Source: Hofstenia miamia (lineage: Eukaryota; Xenacoelomorpha; Acoela). From it: 64,000 nt of DNA. Shown piece by piece: positions 47,301-61,000 of this stretch (positions are counted from its first letter, which is position 1; the number at the start of each line of letters is the position of its first letter). The position numbers were made by a program, and so were the translations under genes. Below the pieces are notes generated by a model. It did no database searches, had not been told where the DNA came from, and saw nothing but the letters and a program-made list of their open reading frames with translations. The DNA lies in NCBI GenBank assembly GCA_004352715.1, contig SCFE01000015.1:1417771-1481770 (forward strand). Direction: 5' to 3'.

Positions 47301-49539
47301 AACAATAATTGTCATGCTTGCACAAATCCATATTGTAAAAATTTAACCTTGATGAAGAAAAACTCCAGATTAAGCAGAAAACGACATTATAGACATTATT
47401 AAGCCTGGTTAGACACTTGCTATCCCCAAGGGGATACATTAAAATTAACATACGAAACATATAAACAAAAAACCAAGTACAGTGCTTATACTTTGTAAAA
47501 TAACAAATTCTTCAAAATATGTTTTAACCTTTTAAGTGAATGTATTGTGCAGATCGTAAACATTGATGACAAATTAATAGAAATCGGTGTTAAACAAATA
47601 AAGTAAAGATTTTTAACTCATTTACTTTATACTTTAGAATTTGAAGTTATACTTTTTCTAATAAACTATGAACTACCAAATCAATTTAGCAAGAATCAGG
47701 CCTGATATCAATACGTTAATGACATATAAGACGTAGAAATTACAATTCATGATAATGATCCATTTTGATACCTTTCTTAGAATACTTTAATCAAGAGGTA
47801 AATTATTAAAAATTTCTATTGCTTTGTGAAAAAAAGAATTTTTCTCCATATAGTTTTGAATTGATTGCATTTAAAAAGTCAAATGATTCCTAAAACTTTG
47901 TCAGAATCAATTCATAGTACAATTTCAGAGTGATTTAAAGAAAAAATGTGTGCATGATAGATTCGACAGAGTCCAATTCTATCATGTGTTATCCTTTTGC
48001 ATCAGTTAATCTATGACAAATACCACATCAAACATTTTTGTAGAAGTCATTTAACTAAAATAAAAAAACGCATCGAATTTTCCCTGCTCTATGAGTTAAA
48101 TTAAAATCGATGATATATACAAAGCTATATTGAATTCAGTCTGAAATTGTATTATGAATCAAATAATGTGGAATTCAATTTTGAGAATCCAATGTAATTA
48201 ATACAAGGACTATGGTGTGTTACCTGCTTAAGTTTTGAATTAAATGCATTGTTATAATACCTGTCAACACTAATCACATTTTTTTATTTCTACCATCTTA
48301 GAACATCATGCATACATCAAATCCATATTGAAAATTAAAGACACTGCAGCAGTAAAAAATACTCCAATTTCAGTTGAGCTGAATATAATTGATAAAGATA
48401 AATATTGTCAGAAGAGACATCTAAAATTTCCTAACGACTATCTTCAGGGAGAAAGGACGACTTAAACAAATTTCCAGCATATACATCGTTAAATTTTAAA
48501 GGATGCTTTCCTAAACGTTGTTTGACGGTAGAACGGGAAAGTTAAGTTACGAAAGAAAGTATTAAAACTAAGTGAAAAATCACTTATAATTTAGTTTGTC
48601 AGAAAAATAATTAAGTCAATTTGTGGAAGTGAAATTTCATACACTAGCACTGATGTATTTAAATGAAATGGGGATGACACCTCCAGCCAATAAACAATCT
48701 TCCCGCCCACTTGGACGAAAAATAAATATTATTCTACTACGAAGACAATTAATCAAAATGAATGGTTGAATGCAAATATAGAAAAAATACCATCAATTTG
48801 CTTTGTAATTGTAATGAATGAATTTTAAATTAAACTTTAATATAAGAAAACCGCAGAGATAGCTCATTAAAGTAAAAGAAAAGTCGACAATCATTCAATA
48901 TTGACACTGTAGTTATTAGAGCTAAAAACGCTTTGGCTTGTTTCTGAAATGAAGTTTGGGGTCAGTGAATACACATATGACAGACTAGGAACATGTTCCA
49001 AAATAATAAATAACGCTTTATAACAGATTTTTTTAAGCATTTTTTTCAGATGAAGGATTTATTTATAATAGATAATAGATCAAATCTAACATTTAATAGC
49101 CGCTTTGTTAATGTGCAAACTATTTTAAGCGGATGTCAACTGTTTTCAAACTAATTAACTGTCGATATAATGAGGTAAGTGCTAATAAGATAAAAGGCGT
49201 CTAATTTCCACAAAATAGTAAAAACTCATTTATCATAAAGTGCATTAATACATAAATTCTGCAGCAAATGTCAATTATTTTTGGATTGTAGATACAACAA
49301 CTAAAATGCACGTTATTAGGTACATTAATACACAGAACACAATTCACAAAAATATGTAAAACTAATAGGCTGACTGTATATGCAAGTAATATGCACTTAC
49401 GACAATCTAGCCAAAAATATATTGAACATGTTTATTCAAATTAAATTTTTATCCTTGGGAAAGTTCTCATGTTGAGATTATAATTCTACAAAACAAGTTG
49501 AATTTTGAATAGAGAAATTGCATGCATATCTTAGTCTAG
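44372..49539. other. Non-coding AT-rich DNA
   Basis: No supportable gene. A minus-strand frame at 45404-45649 (81 codons) has a somewhat protein-like middle (DGTFAQWEDLFQLQRW) but no splice context or family match; it may be a transposon scrap. A (TA)n run lies at about 46239-46258. Confidence 0.4.
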
Positions 49540-49672
49540 CAAATATAAAATATAATATAACATAATGTAATGTAATATAGTATATTATGATTTAATATAA
49601 TATACAATATGTTATAACATAACATACTTAATAGGATATACTATAATAGCAAATATAAAATACAAAATTAAA
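49540..49672. repeat. Low-complexity (TATAA)n-like tract
   Basis: Imperfect repeats of ATAATATA/TAACATAA-type words; AGCAAATATAAAATA occurs near both ends (about 49538 and 49648). Confidence 0.7.
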
Positions 49673-49679
49673 TTGGTTC

Positions 49680-50080
49680 TGGTTGAAATTGAAAATTTGC
49701 TCCAAGTCCCGTGTTTTGGTTTCTTAATTCCTAAACCGGCTGAAAGAGACCAGTCCCGCAAGGCTCTATTACAATGGTGGAAACGGGCCAGGCCGAAAAA
49801 TCTCAATGTATGTAATTACTTTATTTTGCGCCTTGCATTCAATAAACTATTCCAGGCTCATAATATCAATTTTGCTTATTTTCTTATTTTCCATAAATTA
49901 TCTATTTTCTAGTTGTTTGTTCCTGATGTTGGTAACATACTGGTTATTAGACTAAAAGTATACGAGTCGAATACAAGGCAAAAGTAAAACAATGTGGGTT
50001 GGGGGCAGGGCTGAGCGAATTTTTGAAAATCTACAAGAGGCTGTGGGTCGGGCTGAGCCAAATAATAATCACTCGTTTCC
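49680..50080 (+). repeat. G/C-patched dispersed repeat, copy 1
   Basis: TTGGTAACATACTGGTTATT then AGACTAAAAGT at about 49929-49958, and GTGGGTTGGGGGCAGGGCTG at about 49992, match 57918-58015 in the same orientation. An upstream AGGCCGA block is also shared. It does not encode anything recognisable. Confidence 0.55.
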
Positions 50081-53000
50081 ACCCTTACTCTAGTAACCAA
50101 ATCCAAAGATCAAGAGAGCCTATTATTTTAAAGGAATTTTGATTGAGAAAACTTAAAATATAACTACACATCGAAAACTTACAACCTCGTTTTGCACATC
50201 AAATCATCTAAAACAAGATAGTTTTCGTTAATTCATTTAATTCGCTAACATGCATTTAAGTAAAAAAACAAACAAAATTGAAATTGCAATAATTGAATTA
50301 CACTTTCAGTTATTCTTATATTCAAATATCCTTTAAAAATGGCATTGACAAAAAGAAATTAGCAATAAACGTCATGTTAATGAAAAAAGAGCGAATGCAG
50401 TGACAGCAACGCTCAACATTGATTCTGATTGTGGAACATAAATACATGCAATTGAGAACACATTTCATTAATTCAAAAACATCAACATTGATATAGTGCA
50501 CTAGATATGCACGATGAAGGAGTCTCGAAATGAATTTTAAGAAATGGTTTGAGAGATTAAACTAAAGGTATGTTAGCAGGTTCATACACTACCAAGGCTT
50601 CCCAAATCAGAATGCAGAGTTGGTAAATTGATAAAAAATTTGAAACGAGACTCAACTCCGTCACCCATCGAACTTCAAACTTTTAAGAAAAGTCCCGACC
50701 AATCACCCACAGATATAATAAATTCTCATTCACCATATAAATAACTCCAAAAAAACAGTGTTATGCATGAATAAAAATATAATTATAGGTTATGGCAGAA
50801 TTTAAAAAACGCGATCCAATTGCACTATTGTCATACACTTGAAAAGTTAAACAATTGCAAATTACTCATTAGTTGTTACTTGATTTATGTAACTTGAGTT
50901 AATTGCTTTGAAAACTTGAATAACAACTAACAGCAGGTTTTCAAAATCACGTGAATTGACGGATAACTCCGATCCGACCCATGTAATATGAAAGATGACA
51001 CATTATCATATTTAGGAGCAACCCGCTTCTCACATTGATCTAAGATGTTGGGATCAAGTCGCTGTCACGTATTTTGAGATCTTCAGCAGATAAAAAATTA
51101 TCGCGTCATTTAGTTAGAATTCTCGTCATTGGATATCGACGCTTACAACTAATATTAAACTTTTACCATATCCAATGCCGTCATTAATAAAGGGCAGCAA
51201 ATGGGAAATAAACAAGCGTTTGCGTTTTTCAACATTCATTGTCTGACATTTAGTTTCATTCTACTTCAGAAAATGAATGAGAAAACTATTTTTAGTTCCA
51301 ATGGACAAAGTTTGTGTAACTATTTACTGCTCACTGCAAAGAAATTAAAAGACTAATTGTTTCCCTTTTGCGTACAGGAAAGTAAGTGCACTTGTTCGAA
51401 ATCAATATTGTACAGGAAAATTTCATCATTCGCACTTGAAAACAGACAATAAAGCTAATTTTATCAGGAAAAAACAATAAATAGATAAATAAAAACATTC
51501 ATATTCAATGCAATTTTGGGAGAAATCCATAGTTCTAAAGTCATAACATCCTTTAGCTACTGATTCTGAAATACATTTAATAAAGCATTAATTCTCGATA
51601 ACTAATGATAAAAGTTTTACATTAATATTTTTCTATTGACACTTTGGTGCTAGAGACTCGCATGAATAAAACTAAATTAAGTGACTTTATAACTACCAGC
51701 TAATCTTAAACCAGTATTTTTTATAAAAGAATGTACAAAGTTGTACATTAATGGAAAAACAAAGATAAGAATGCAACATGCATTACCACATTACCCTTAA
51801 CTATTAAAAAAATATATTATTATGCAAAAGCGCATTCATTAAATATGACAGCATGTGCTGTTGTAGTCCATCGCTCATCCGCAAAATGCCAACTCACATC
51901 TGCATGAGTGTAAAAATGTTTAGAAAAATTTTTCTTCCTTGAAAGATGTTTGAGTAAAACATTGTGTTACGAAAACTTTAATAAACTCATATCCCCTACG
52001 GAAAAGACCAAAGGCCATTTAGTGGGGAGCTCATGGAGAGCTGATCAATTGTTAAAAGAAACTTTTACGCACACAATACTGAATTAACAAAACACATAAT
52101 AAAGCAGCGAAGAACTACATTTTAAGCGAATCACTTATAAGAAATTTTAGTTGGTAAACAGACTGCTATAATTGATTGCCTATTATAGCTCATCCTAAGA
52201 TCATATCTAGAACACATTGTAACTAAAAATATTCTGTACAAAATTACTAACAACAAATGTTACTATTCTCAAACTGTTTGTACTTCGAGTAGATTTGCAA
52301 TTAACCTAAAAATCTATTGAAATCGTTTGACAGAGGGTAACTAGGTCTAAATGTCCTTTTCAATTGTAGTTCCAAAATTGTGAATGACGATAAGGTTGGA
52401 AATTTATCTGAAAGTGAATTTTCTAAAAAGACATCGTTTTCAACCATGCCTCCATGCTAAAATTGAGAAAACCTGAATTCTAGAGAACTAATCAAAAGTA
52501 TTGAAACAACATTCTTACAAAAATTAACGTTTAAACTTCTATTTTTAGCACCATGATTAATTTTTATAAATTCAAATTTTGCCTCATCACTAGTTTTGAC
52601 ATGAATTTTGTCAATGTAATGGAAATGTCAAATGTACCCATTTCTGAAACTTCTGAGTGCATTCATGTATTAATAAGTGCATATACTATACTTTTTACAT
52701 TACATTTGATTTATAGATATATTTTACATTAGATATTCATTTATATTTAATGAAGCTACATTTAGGGGGCTCATTCACAGGGGGCCTAGGAAATTAAATC
52801 CATAATAAAAAAATTGATACAAAATTTGATTTCACAATACAAAGATGATGCTGTTGCTAAGAATCAGAGTAATAACGTAGTGCAATCCTACACCCACAAT
52901 TTAATCAACTTTTGTGATAATTATACCTTGCACCTGTTTGAAAGGTAAAAAACAACGAATTAGATAAATGAGAATGTATTCAAATTATACATTCTCCAAG

Positions 53001-54395
53001 AGGAATAAGGGACATAAATTGGTTAATAGCATCAAAGCTAACCGAAAGACCACCGCTAAGAATGTTCGATCCTAAAACACTGTTTCACAGTTCTCGCAAC
53101 GTAATTACAGAGAAAACTGCGCTCAAAAAACATTTCTACCTTGGAAAGTGAAATAGAACGACAGATGGTTATAGATCAAATCTGGTAATAAATCTGTTTA
53201 TGAATTATTTAATTTTATTACATTGTAGTTGATATTTAAATCTAAAATGCAATTTAAATTTTATCTAATTTGCTGTGACCCCTTTTCAAAGATTTTGTAT
53301 TTTAGCAATGTACAAAACTCAATGCTAGCTGAAAAGGTGGGAATAATTTTACGCGGGTGAAAAATGTGCAGTGTATGAAAGATAACGTAAACACAAACAA
53401 AATTTATTTGCATTGTATATTGCATGGCATGGTACAATTTTACTATATTGCTATAAAAAATCCAATTCTAACTTACATTTGATTTGATTTCCCTAAGCTT
53501 TATCAATATCCATTTTTGTATGAGATTTCCTGATCCCGAGAGTGAAAAATACATGTGCCCTGTAGTACATTAATCGCACTAAAAACCCAAAATCTTGAAA
53601 AATTAGCAGCCTCGGTAAATTTACTTAGATTGTGCTAAATTTTGATTCATCGACAAGGTAACAATGGCTTATAAGATACTGTTTAAAAATATTAGCGGTC
53701 ACGATTGCGTTGCTCAAATCGTGGCTATGCGTAAGTGTGACTGTGAGCAAAAACGCAGAGGTATTTTCAAGAAGGTCGGCAGCACGGGTTCGACAGCATC
53801 ATATAAATTCACCACTTACATGTGTATTCTAAACAGTTATATTCTTAATTAGAAAATGATTAAAAAACAGTAAACAAATACTGACGTTGGAAACATTCGG
53901 AGGATAATTATAAACACATAATTAAAATGTAAATGTATTCTATTTTGAAGAATGCGAATTCGAAACTCGGAAACATAGTGCCCACTTCAAATGCGTGATG
54001 AAAAGTAATAAAAAATATGCAACCACATGAGTGCTTTTAACTATTTCCAACTACTTTGTATTGCAAATTAATTTGCATCATTAAAAATTTATGATGAAGT
54101 ACTTTTGCATAGTATTCAAGGACTTTATTAACACATTTTATTAAAGCGTTAAACCGACGCAATTTTTCAAATTTGAAAGAATCAAACAAAAATTTAGTTT
54201 TTAAATAAATATCTGTTTATTGTGACGTGGAACCCAACGAAACTTCCATATAAAAATGCTAATAATTGCACAGAATACCCTAGAGTTGCTATAGATATTC
54301 TTGTTCAAATTATATTAAAAAAACAAATAAGATACAAACATAATTTTTGATAAATTTTATAATTAAAACTAGGAGCACAACAAACGTCGAAAGAG
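50081..54395. other. Non-coding AT-rich DNA
   Basis: No supportable gene. About 52365-52420 (TTGTAGTTCCAAAATTGTGA...) resembles 57608-57655, a fragment of the same dispersed repeat. The 62-codon frame at 53664-53852 contains a good donor-like GTAAGT (53731) but no partner. Confidence 0.4.
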
Positions 54396-54403
54396 TGTGC
54401 CAG

Positions 54404-54633
54404 CAGTGACGTTCGCAGGGGGGATGGTGGAATGCCCCCCCCCCTCCATCAGGTTTTCAAAAGTGATTTTGACTGGATAAATCAAAAAAATTTCGGCAAA
54501 AAATGAAAAATTTAGAATCTAAGGTCGTGAAATGCATTTTCAGGGTCTCTTTTCAAAATTTTTCGAGGGCTTCGCCCCGTTTTTAGTTATGATTAAAATC
54601 TCCTCCCATCAGAAAATCCTGCGTACGCCCCTG
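54404..54633. mobile_element. hAT-type MITE, copy 2 (230 bp) with 8-bp target duplication
   Basis: Starts CAGTGACGTTCGCAGGGG and ends CCTGCGTACGCCCCTG. The flanks TGTGCCAG (54396-54403) and TGTGCAAG (54634-54641) agree at 7 of 8 bases. The interior is the reverse complement of copy 1 (2301-2486), sharing GGTGGAATG, AAAAGTGATTTTG, AAATCAAAAAA, GGTCGTGAAAT and CAGAAAATCCTGCGT. It contains a run of 12 C at about 54436-54447 and an extra segment near 54560-54600 not seen in copy 1. Non-coding. Confidence 0.85.
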
Positions 54634-54641
54634 TGTGCAAG

Positions 54642-57599
54642 CTACGATTTTGTTGTCAAATTCTGTATTTGAATTACATTCGGGTGCACGACTTTGTTCA
54701 TAACTTTTCGGTAACTAAAATAAATTGAATTTCATTAAAATCTGAATGTAAGTACATACTAACGAAAGAAAATATGAGCTCGTGAATTTTCAGATTGAGT
54801 GGAAACTTCCTTTTAAAATTTTAATTTCGCTCAATATTAATGAAATAATTTTGCAAAAGCCGTAAAAGATTTACATTATGCATTTCCAAGTAAATATTTT
54901 ATAATTCCCTTTTATTTATGTTATCTTAAAGTGACTTAAGATAGATGGGTGGGATCGGTTCTTATTGGCGCGCACCATGGCACTTATATGCATCAGTCGA
55001 GCAGACGACATTTAAATGAATATGGATTGATGCAAATATTTTATTACTTAAGGCGAGATATATTTATTCAAAATTACAATGGCGTCTACAGGTGGAGCGA
55101 CTAACCGTTGCCAGTACTGACAAAATTGTTTGCAACTTAATACTTGAGGAACATCAATTGCTCCACTGACATTAGGGGACATTCAATTCAAAACAAACAG
55201 CTTCAACATAAAAACCGTTACAATGTCTGCTCCTGGAAATTTTAAATAGCTTAATCATTTAGTTTTATTACAGATTTGTCCAAACTTTTATATCAGGAAA
55301 TGTCTTAAAAGCTTAACGGACTTTCAGTGTTTGAAGCCAAATCAAAATATAAAAGATCTAAATAAGCATAGTAAACAATTATCTGTCGACTATTTGAATG
55401 CTATACTTCTGATAAATATTATTATAGAAAAAATAAGTGTTCAATAGCATCTAGCAAAGCTCACACAGAAAATAATAGTTCAACGTACTTTTTGGAATTC
55501 ATTACAATTTCTTGATAACCGCCAATTTCCAGATTCACAGAAATTATCTGTCATAGGTTATACTAGAAAATGAGCACATTGCAATTTCGATAACTACAAA
55601 CATATTAGTTTGGCTTCTGTAAATTCTCATACGTCGTAAAAATAGAACGCAATCTTAAGCTATCACACTAGTGAATTTGCACTTGACCCGATTTTGGTGA
55701 TACAGATTTGAGCGCAACTTTCCCTTCTTAAAATTAACTTTAACCGTTTACTGACTTTGAAAACCCTCTCGAAATCATCTAAAGGTTTCTTGGATTTGTA
55801 AGGAAAAGGTCTGTGTTGGAATAAAAATAAAAAATACTATTCTTTATATTCAAAGATTTTAAATCTCAAAGAAATTTACGTATTGCTAAGCAAACTAGTT
55901 GTGAATGTAAGTACTTAAAAATATTTCTGACAAAAGTCAAAAACCTTCATAAACATTACACGCTATGGAAAGCGATCCATGGAATAAAAAGATTTTTGAA
56001 ATTAATCAGTGCTATCACCGGAAGAAATGCATCAGCACTTCACCAATTCTTCGAATTCAAACAAAACCTAATTTGTTAGTATTTTCAGATTAAACCTACA
56101 GTTCTATAAAAAACGAAACCAAGAATATAATTACATTTATCTTGGAAATTAAAAACTCAAAATTGCTAAGATAATTATATATACTGTATATATATCTAAG
56201 ATTTCTCATTTTACCTAAAATCCCCATCGATGCGGATAAGATTGAATCATAGTCTCCATGCAGTCTCAACGCCACCAATTTAACTAGAACAAAACCGTAA
56301 AGTTATGACATTCGTTATAATCAAGTTTCTTTCATTGACGTTTGTGGACACGGGCCTAACCAATTTACAGCAGATACTCATGTGTGTCCAATATATACAC
56401 AGCGTCGCTGTCTTATTCAAAACGTCCATCTTCATAAAATTGATTGATAATAAAGAACGTTAGTACGTTCGTATTAAAAATGAGTACATAAAATACAAAG
56501 ATCAGACAACTTCTAAATGGTTTCCCAAGAATGTGGAGAAACATTAATTAAATTTCAAACCAGGTATAAAATATAAATAAACTTTTGATAGTCTTCTAAA
56601 GATTCATGAATGCAGATTTTTTGGAGCAAAATAAATTGAAAGGATTTTTAAAGCAAAAAATAATAGTTGAAAATCAGAGTTTTGCTTTACGAGTACTAAC
56701 GCTACATGAACTATCTATCAATAGTAGATCAGGTTGTAGAAGCTCACCGCTCATGAACGTCCTAAATACTAGAGAAACTTTAATATTATACCCATAAATA
56801 GTCAACTGTTAAATCTGAACAAAATCTTCTCCAAACGAACGATATATTTTTAAAAATTAATTTCTTTGTATTTGTATATAAATAATGCTGAATCAACTGT
56901 CTCTTGAGAATGTTTACTTCAGCGCATTGTTAGCTAGGTTGCGTGGTTAGTGTTAGAATATGAATTGATGAAAAGTTTGTTCAAATTTTACACAAGTTAA
57001 ATGATTGCTTGGTCTATAAGATATCAAATACATTGGATACAATAATAGGATACGCCATATGTATCGCTGACACCGTAAAGCAGTTATGTGATATTGCACC
57101 GGTTTTCTAAAAAATCGTGTCCACAATCTCTTAGAATGTCACTTTAAAATACTAGAGATTGGTTTATCTATTTTGAAAAGTTTAAATGTAAATATCAAAA
57201 TGTCTAAATTATCTACTCTATATTTAAGATTCCTATCAAATTATTAGAATACGTCAAAACCTGTTGTCTTTTTATTTTAGAATATTTAAAAAATCGTTAA
57301 AGATTATTTTCTAGTTGAGTTAATATAACTATTATTTACGATGTAATTAACAGACTGGAAATAATTAATGGTTTCATTTAATAATTATCAAATTGAGATA
57401 TTTACTAATCAAACAAACACAATTTCAATTATACACATGAGTGATTTTGCGTTAAAACAACATTAAAATGAGCAAATACAAAGGCTTTACGAAATTCAAA
57501 AATACAAAATTTATCAATTTAGGGAATTTAAGGAAATTTGATTTCGCAAAACTTTTAGCATCAATCAGAACTTTATTTAACTCTGTGGTTAAGAATTGT
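54642..57599. other. Non-coding AT-rich DNA
   Basis: Nothing supportable seen. Confidence 0.5.
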
Positions 57600-58030
57600 T
57601 TAGTAAATGTTAGTTCCAAATTGTGAATCAGGGTACAACTGGAAATTTGACTAAAATAAGCGGATGCTAAAAGAATTCAATTGTGGAAGCGAGCCACCTG
57701 AACTGCAGGTTGTCCCGAAAAAATATCCATGCGAGCTACAGGCCGAGCCAAAAATAAATGAAGTGGGGTACACAATTTTGGCTAATCTTGCAAAACAGTA
57801 TATACTAAATAATTTTAAGTTACATTATCACTTTTTTGCATCAAACTATTTCAAATTCTAAATTTTGTGGTTTCCCCATACAATTTCTATTCATTTAGTG
57901 TTTCTTACATGTTTTCTTGGTAGCATACTAATTATTGGACTAAAAGTTGCGGGGCCGAAATAAGTAAATGGGTTTGTGGGTTGGAATCGGGCTGGACCAA
58001 AGAATAATGGACAACATTCCACTTTCATTC
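57600..58030 (+). repeat. G/C-patched dispersed repeat, copy 2
   Basis: Matches 49680-50080 (blocks TTGGTAGCATACTAATTATT, GGACTAAAAGT and GTGGGTTGGAATCGGGCTGG). Its left part also matches 52365-52420. The 65-codon frame at 57664-57861 lies in it and is not a credible gene. Confidence 0.55.
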
Positions 58031-61000
58031 TAATTCAATAATTGAGAATAACTCCATCTCTGTTCGTACCACAAAAGTGAAATTCAAAGGACCGAAGTTC
58101 AGGTTAAACCCTATGATAAGAACGTAGACTTTAACTTAACCGAAAATTTTTACTTATACATTTCTCTGGTTATTAATCATTATTTTGATATCAAACAATA
58201 TTGTAATTAAACATTTTCATTTCAAACATTAGCTTTTCCCGTTATTGTCTCTACCCCAGACATTGCGCTTTGCTTACACATTTTCAAAACAATAGTTGCA
58301 CTAAAAATAAAAGTAAATATTAGAGGCTACATAGGCAGATCAAATTGCAGTAGCAAAGAACAGGTCTCTATTACATGCGGATATATTCCGGAGTCTCTAG
58401 AGATGAAAACAAACAAGGTTTATTTCTTTTGTTAAGGAAGAGGGAAGGATGACAATGACAAGTGCAAAGGCAATCACTCTGGTGCTATTAAAACCGGTAC
58501 CCACAGTATATGTTTGTGATATTTTCACATTGCATTTCAAAGCTTGTGTTTTCATTTGTACTCATCGCCACTGTCACTCTGTATCTGGAAATGAAAAATT
58601 CATTTCCACCAGACTTTGTAAACAACAGTCATTTTCATTTTAAACTCAATATTTAATAAAGCAGATGGAAACAATCAACTTTGAAAGAAACTCAATTACA
58701 ATGTAATATATGTAACAGATTTGTAAAAGTAATCAAAGTAAATTATTACAAATAGTTAAAGAGAAAGGCAAATGTGTCTACAAGAGTAACACAAAAACAT
58801 AATTGTATGCCTCCTTAAAAAGTACTGGCATAAAATTTTTCGAGTTTCTGAATAAATTTTTACAACTAAAAACTAAATTTTTTTAATTTATTTCAGTGGT
58901 TCATATTTTTGAACTCAATAAGTCTCATTTTCGGATAAAAATTGTGTAATAAAAGTAAAAGATTTTAATGAGATGGTTTATTCAAGGAGAAAGTTTTAAC
59001 TGGACGTTGTGTTTAACTCCTAATTCAATAATGAACTACATGATGATAGGTTTATAGCCTTCAAGTTCAAATTCATTCAAACTTACCTATATGGAAAACA
59101 CAAAGCAAATAGTGAATGCATTTGATTTCAGGTGCATCTACTGATTTAGAATTGAATTCATAATACTAAAATTCAATAACACAAAATAAATTTAGAGTAT
59201 TGCGATTAAAAACTGGCTTTGACTCCGATTCTGAATTTCATCCTACTATAGAAAATGAGGTATTAAGCTAACTAAAATTATTTGGCATCATCCCGGATAT
59301 ATAGTTTCTAGTCCTAATGTAGGAGATATTCAAATTTAAAGAAAGAAAATATAACATGTGACCTTTGAAAAGTTATGCGTGGTTAAAAGAAATTTCATGG
59401 AGTCAAGTGTTGAATTGAGAGTTTGTATATGTTATATATTTGCAGAAGAATTTAAAAGATTGTAGGTGCCAAGAACTCTACATTCATCCGAGTCATGTGT
59501 ACCACACCATGTAGGAAATCTATCAATTCGAGAATAAAATGAAATGAGGCGTTTCTCCTCAATAATGCACTGTGACGTCATGGTATTGTCTCCAAGTAAC
59601 CTTCTAAAATGACATAAAATCTAGAAATTTCATAGTATATGCACCCATAGTAAGATAAACAATAAACTAATTGCTACCACCGGTGTGACTAATCAAAACA
59701 TCTATAGATAATTGAATCAGAATTATGCTGTAAGTGGCTCTTAGTTTGTTATCAGGAAAAGCCATAAGAATGCAGTTTTTAATTTTTTATATTGAAATAA
59801 CGGCGATCTTTTAAACCAGGGATTTAAACAGTGTGTTGAAAATGTTATAATGCAATTCTTCTAAAATCATTTCTTAACCTTAAGTTCGTCATTCTCAGAC
59901 ACCGAAAAGGTCAGCTGAATGTACCATGTGAAATTGTCGAAAATAGTGGAAGGTAATTAACATTTAATTGAAAAGTACACTTATTTTGTAACTCAAAATG
60001 TTAAACATGAAATACGTCGGGGAAAAAATACTAGAAACGATAAATTATTTTTGGAAATTGATTAATTTAATTTGGATATACTAAATATTAAATTACTCTT
60101 TGTTTTTTGTATGTAAACATTTTTATCTGGTCCTATTTACACCATAAAGGTCAAATTTTGAAATAGTTTATACTACAATTATGCGTTTTTTAAAAAAATT
60201 TATTCGTTTCAAGTTTTTTCACCGTAAACTAAACTATTCTGTTTTTAATTCCATTAAAAAAATATTGCAAAGATGGGTTGGATGCGGGAATATCAAAAGG
60301 GAATCTTTACTAGGATGAGATGCGAAGATAGTCAAATAAAAAAGATTTTTATAAAATTTATGTTTACTATAAACGAGTAGACCACACAAAAATTACTATA
60401 AAAACACCAAAATAAGCAACCAACTCAATAACGAGTTTAAGCAGCAACCAATCAACTTTGAAGTTGAGCAAATGTGCGGGTTTCTAAGTCTGTTTGTCTT
60501 CAATAAAAACATGGGAAAGAATTCATTAGAATTACATCAGAATTTAGAATGTATTTTCAATATAGTAACAACCAAGAATGCATTTCAAAAACTAGTGTAA
60601 AGGAGCACATAGAAAGCAGACATCCAAAAATGCGAAACTTCGACAGAGTAAATTTGATATCTTGTTCGTGATTTGAAATGTAATCAATATGAATTATATA
60701 TTTAATTAATAAAATCTCACTATACATTTCTCAAAAACAACAAAAATGTCAAAATTTTGTAAATTCAGTTAAAACTCAGTTTTCTTGTATGAATTTTTTA
60801 ACGTAAATATAACTAGTAAAAATTCTGAACAAATTCTTACACTTTAAATGTAAAATCTGAATTCTTTTATTTTCTAAGATTGAATTCAAAGTTTGAATAA
60901 ATATGAAAATTAATGAAAAAACGTATTAGTATAATAACTGAAACAAAACAAATTCAGAAACTGCTGAAAACATAATTTGTTAGAGTGCTTTCTAAAAATC

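Noticed and set aside
53664-53852. 62-codon frame with good start context, a GTAAGT donor-like site, and words resembling tRNA A and B boxes (possible SINE)
   Set aside because: No partner exon, no tail, no second copy in the window, and the box matches are weak; not enough to call an exon or a SINE.
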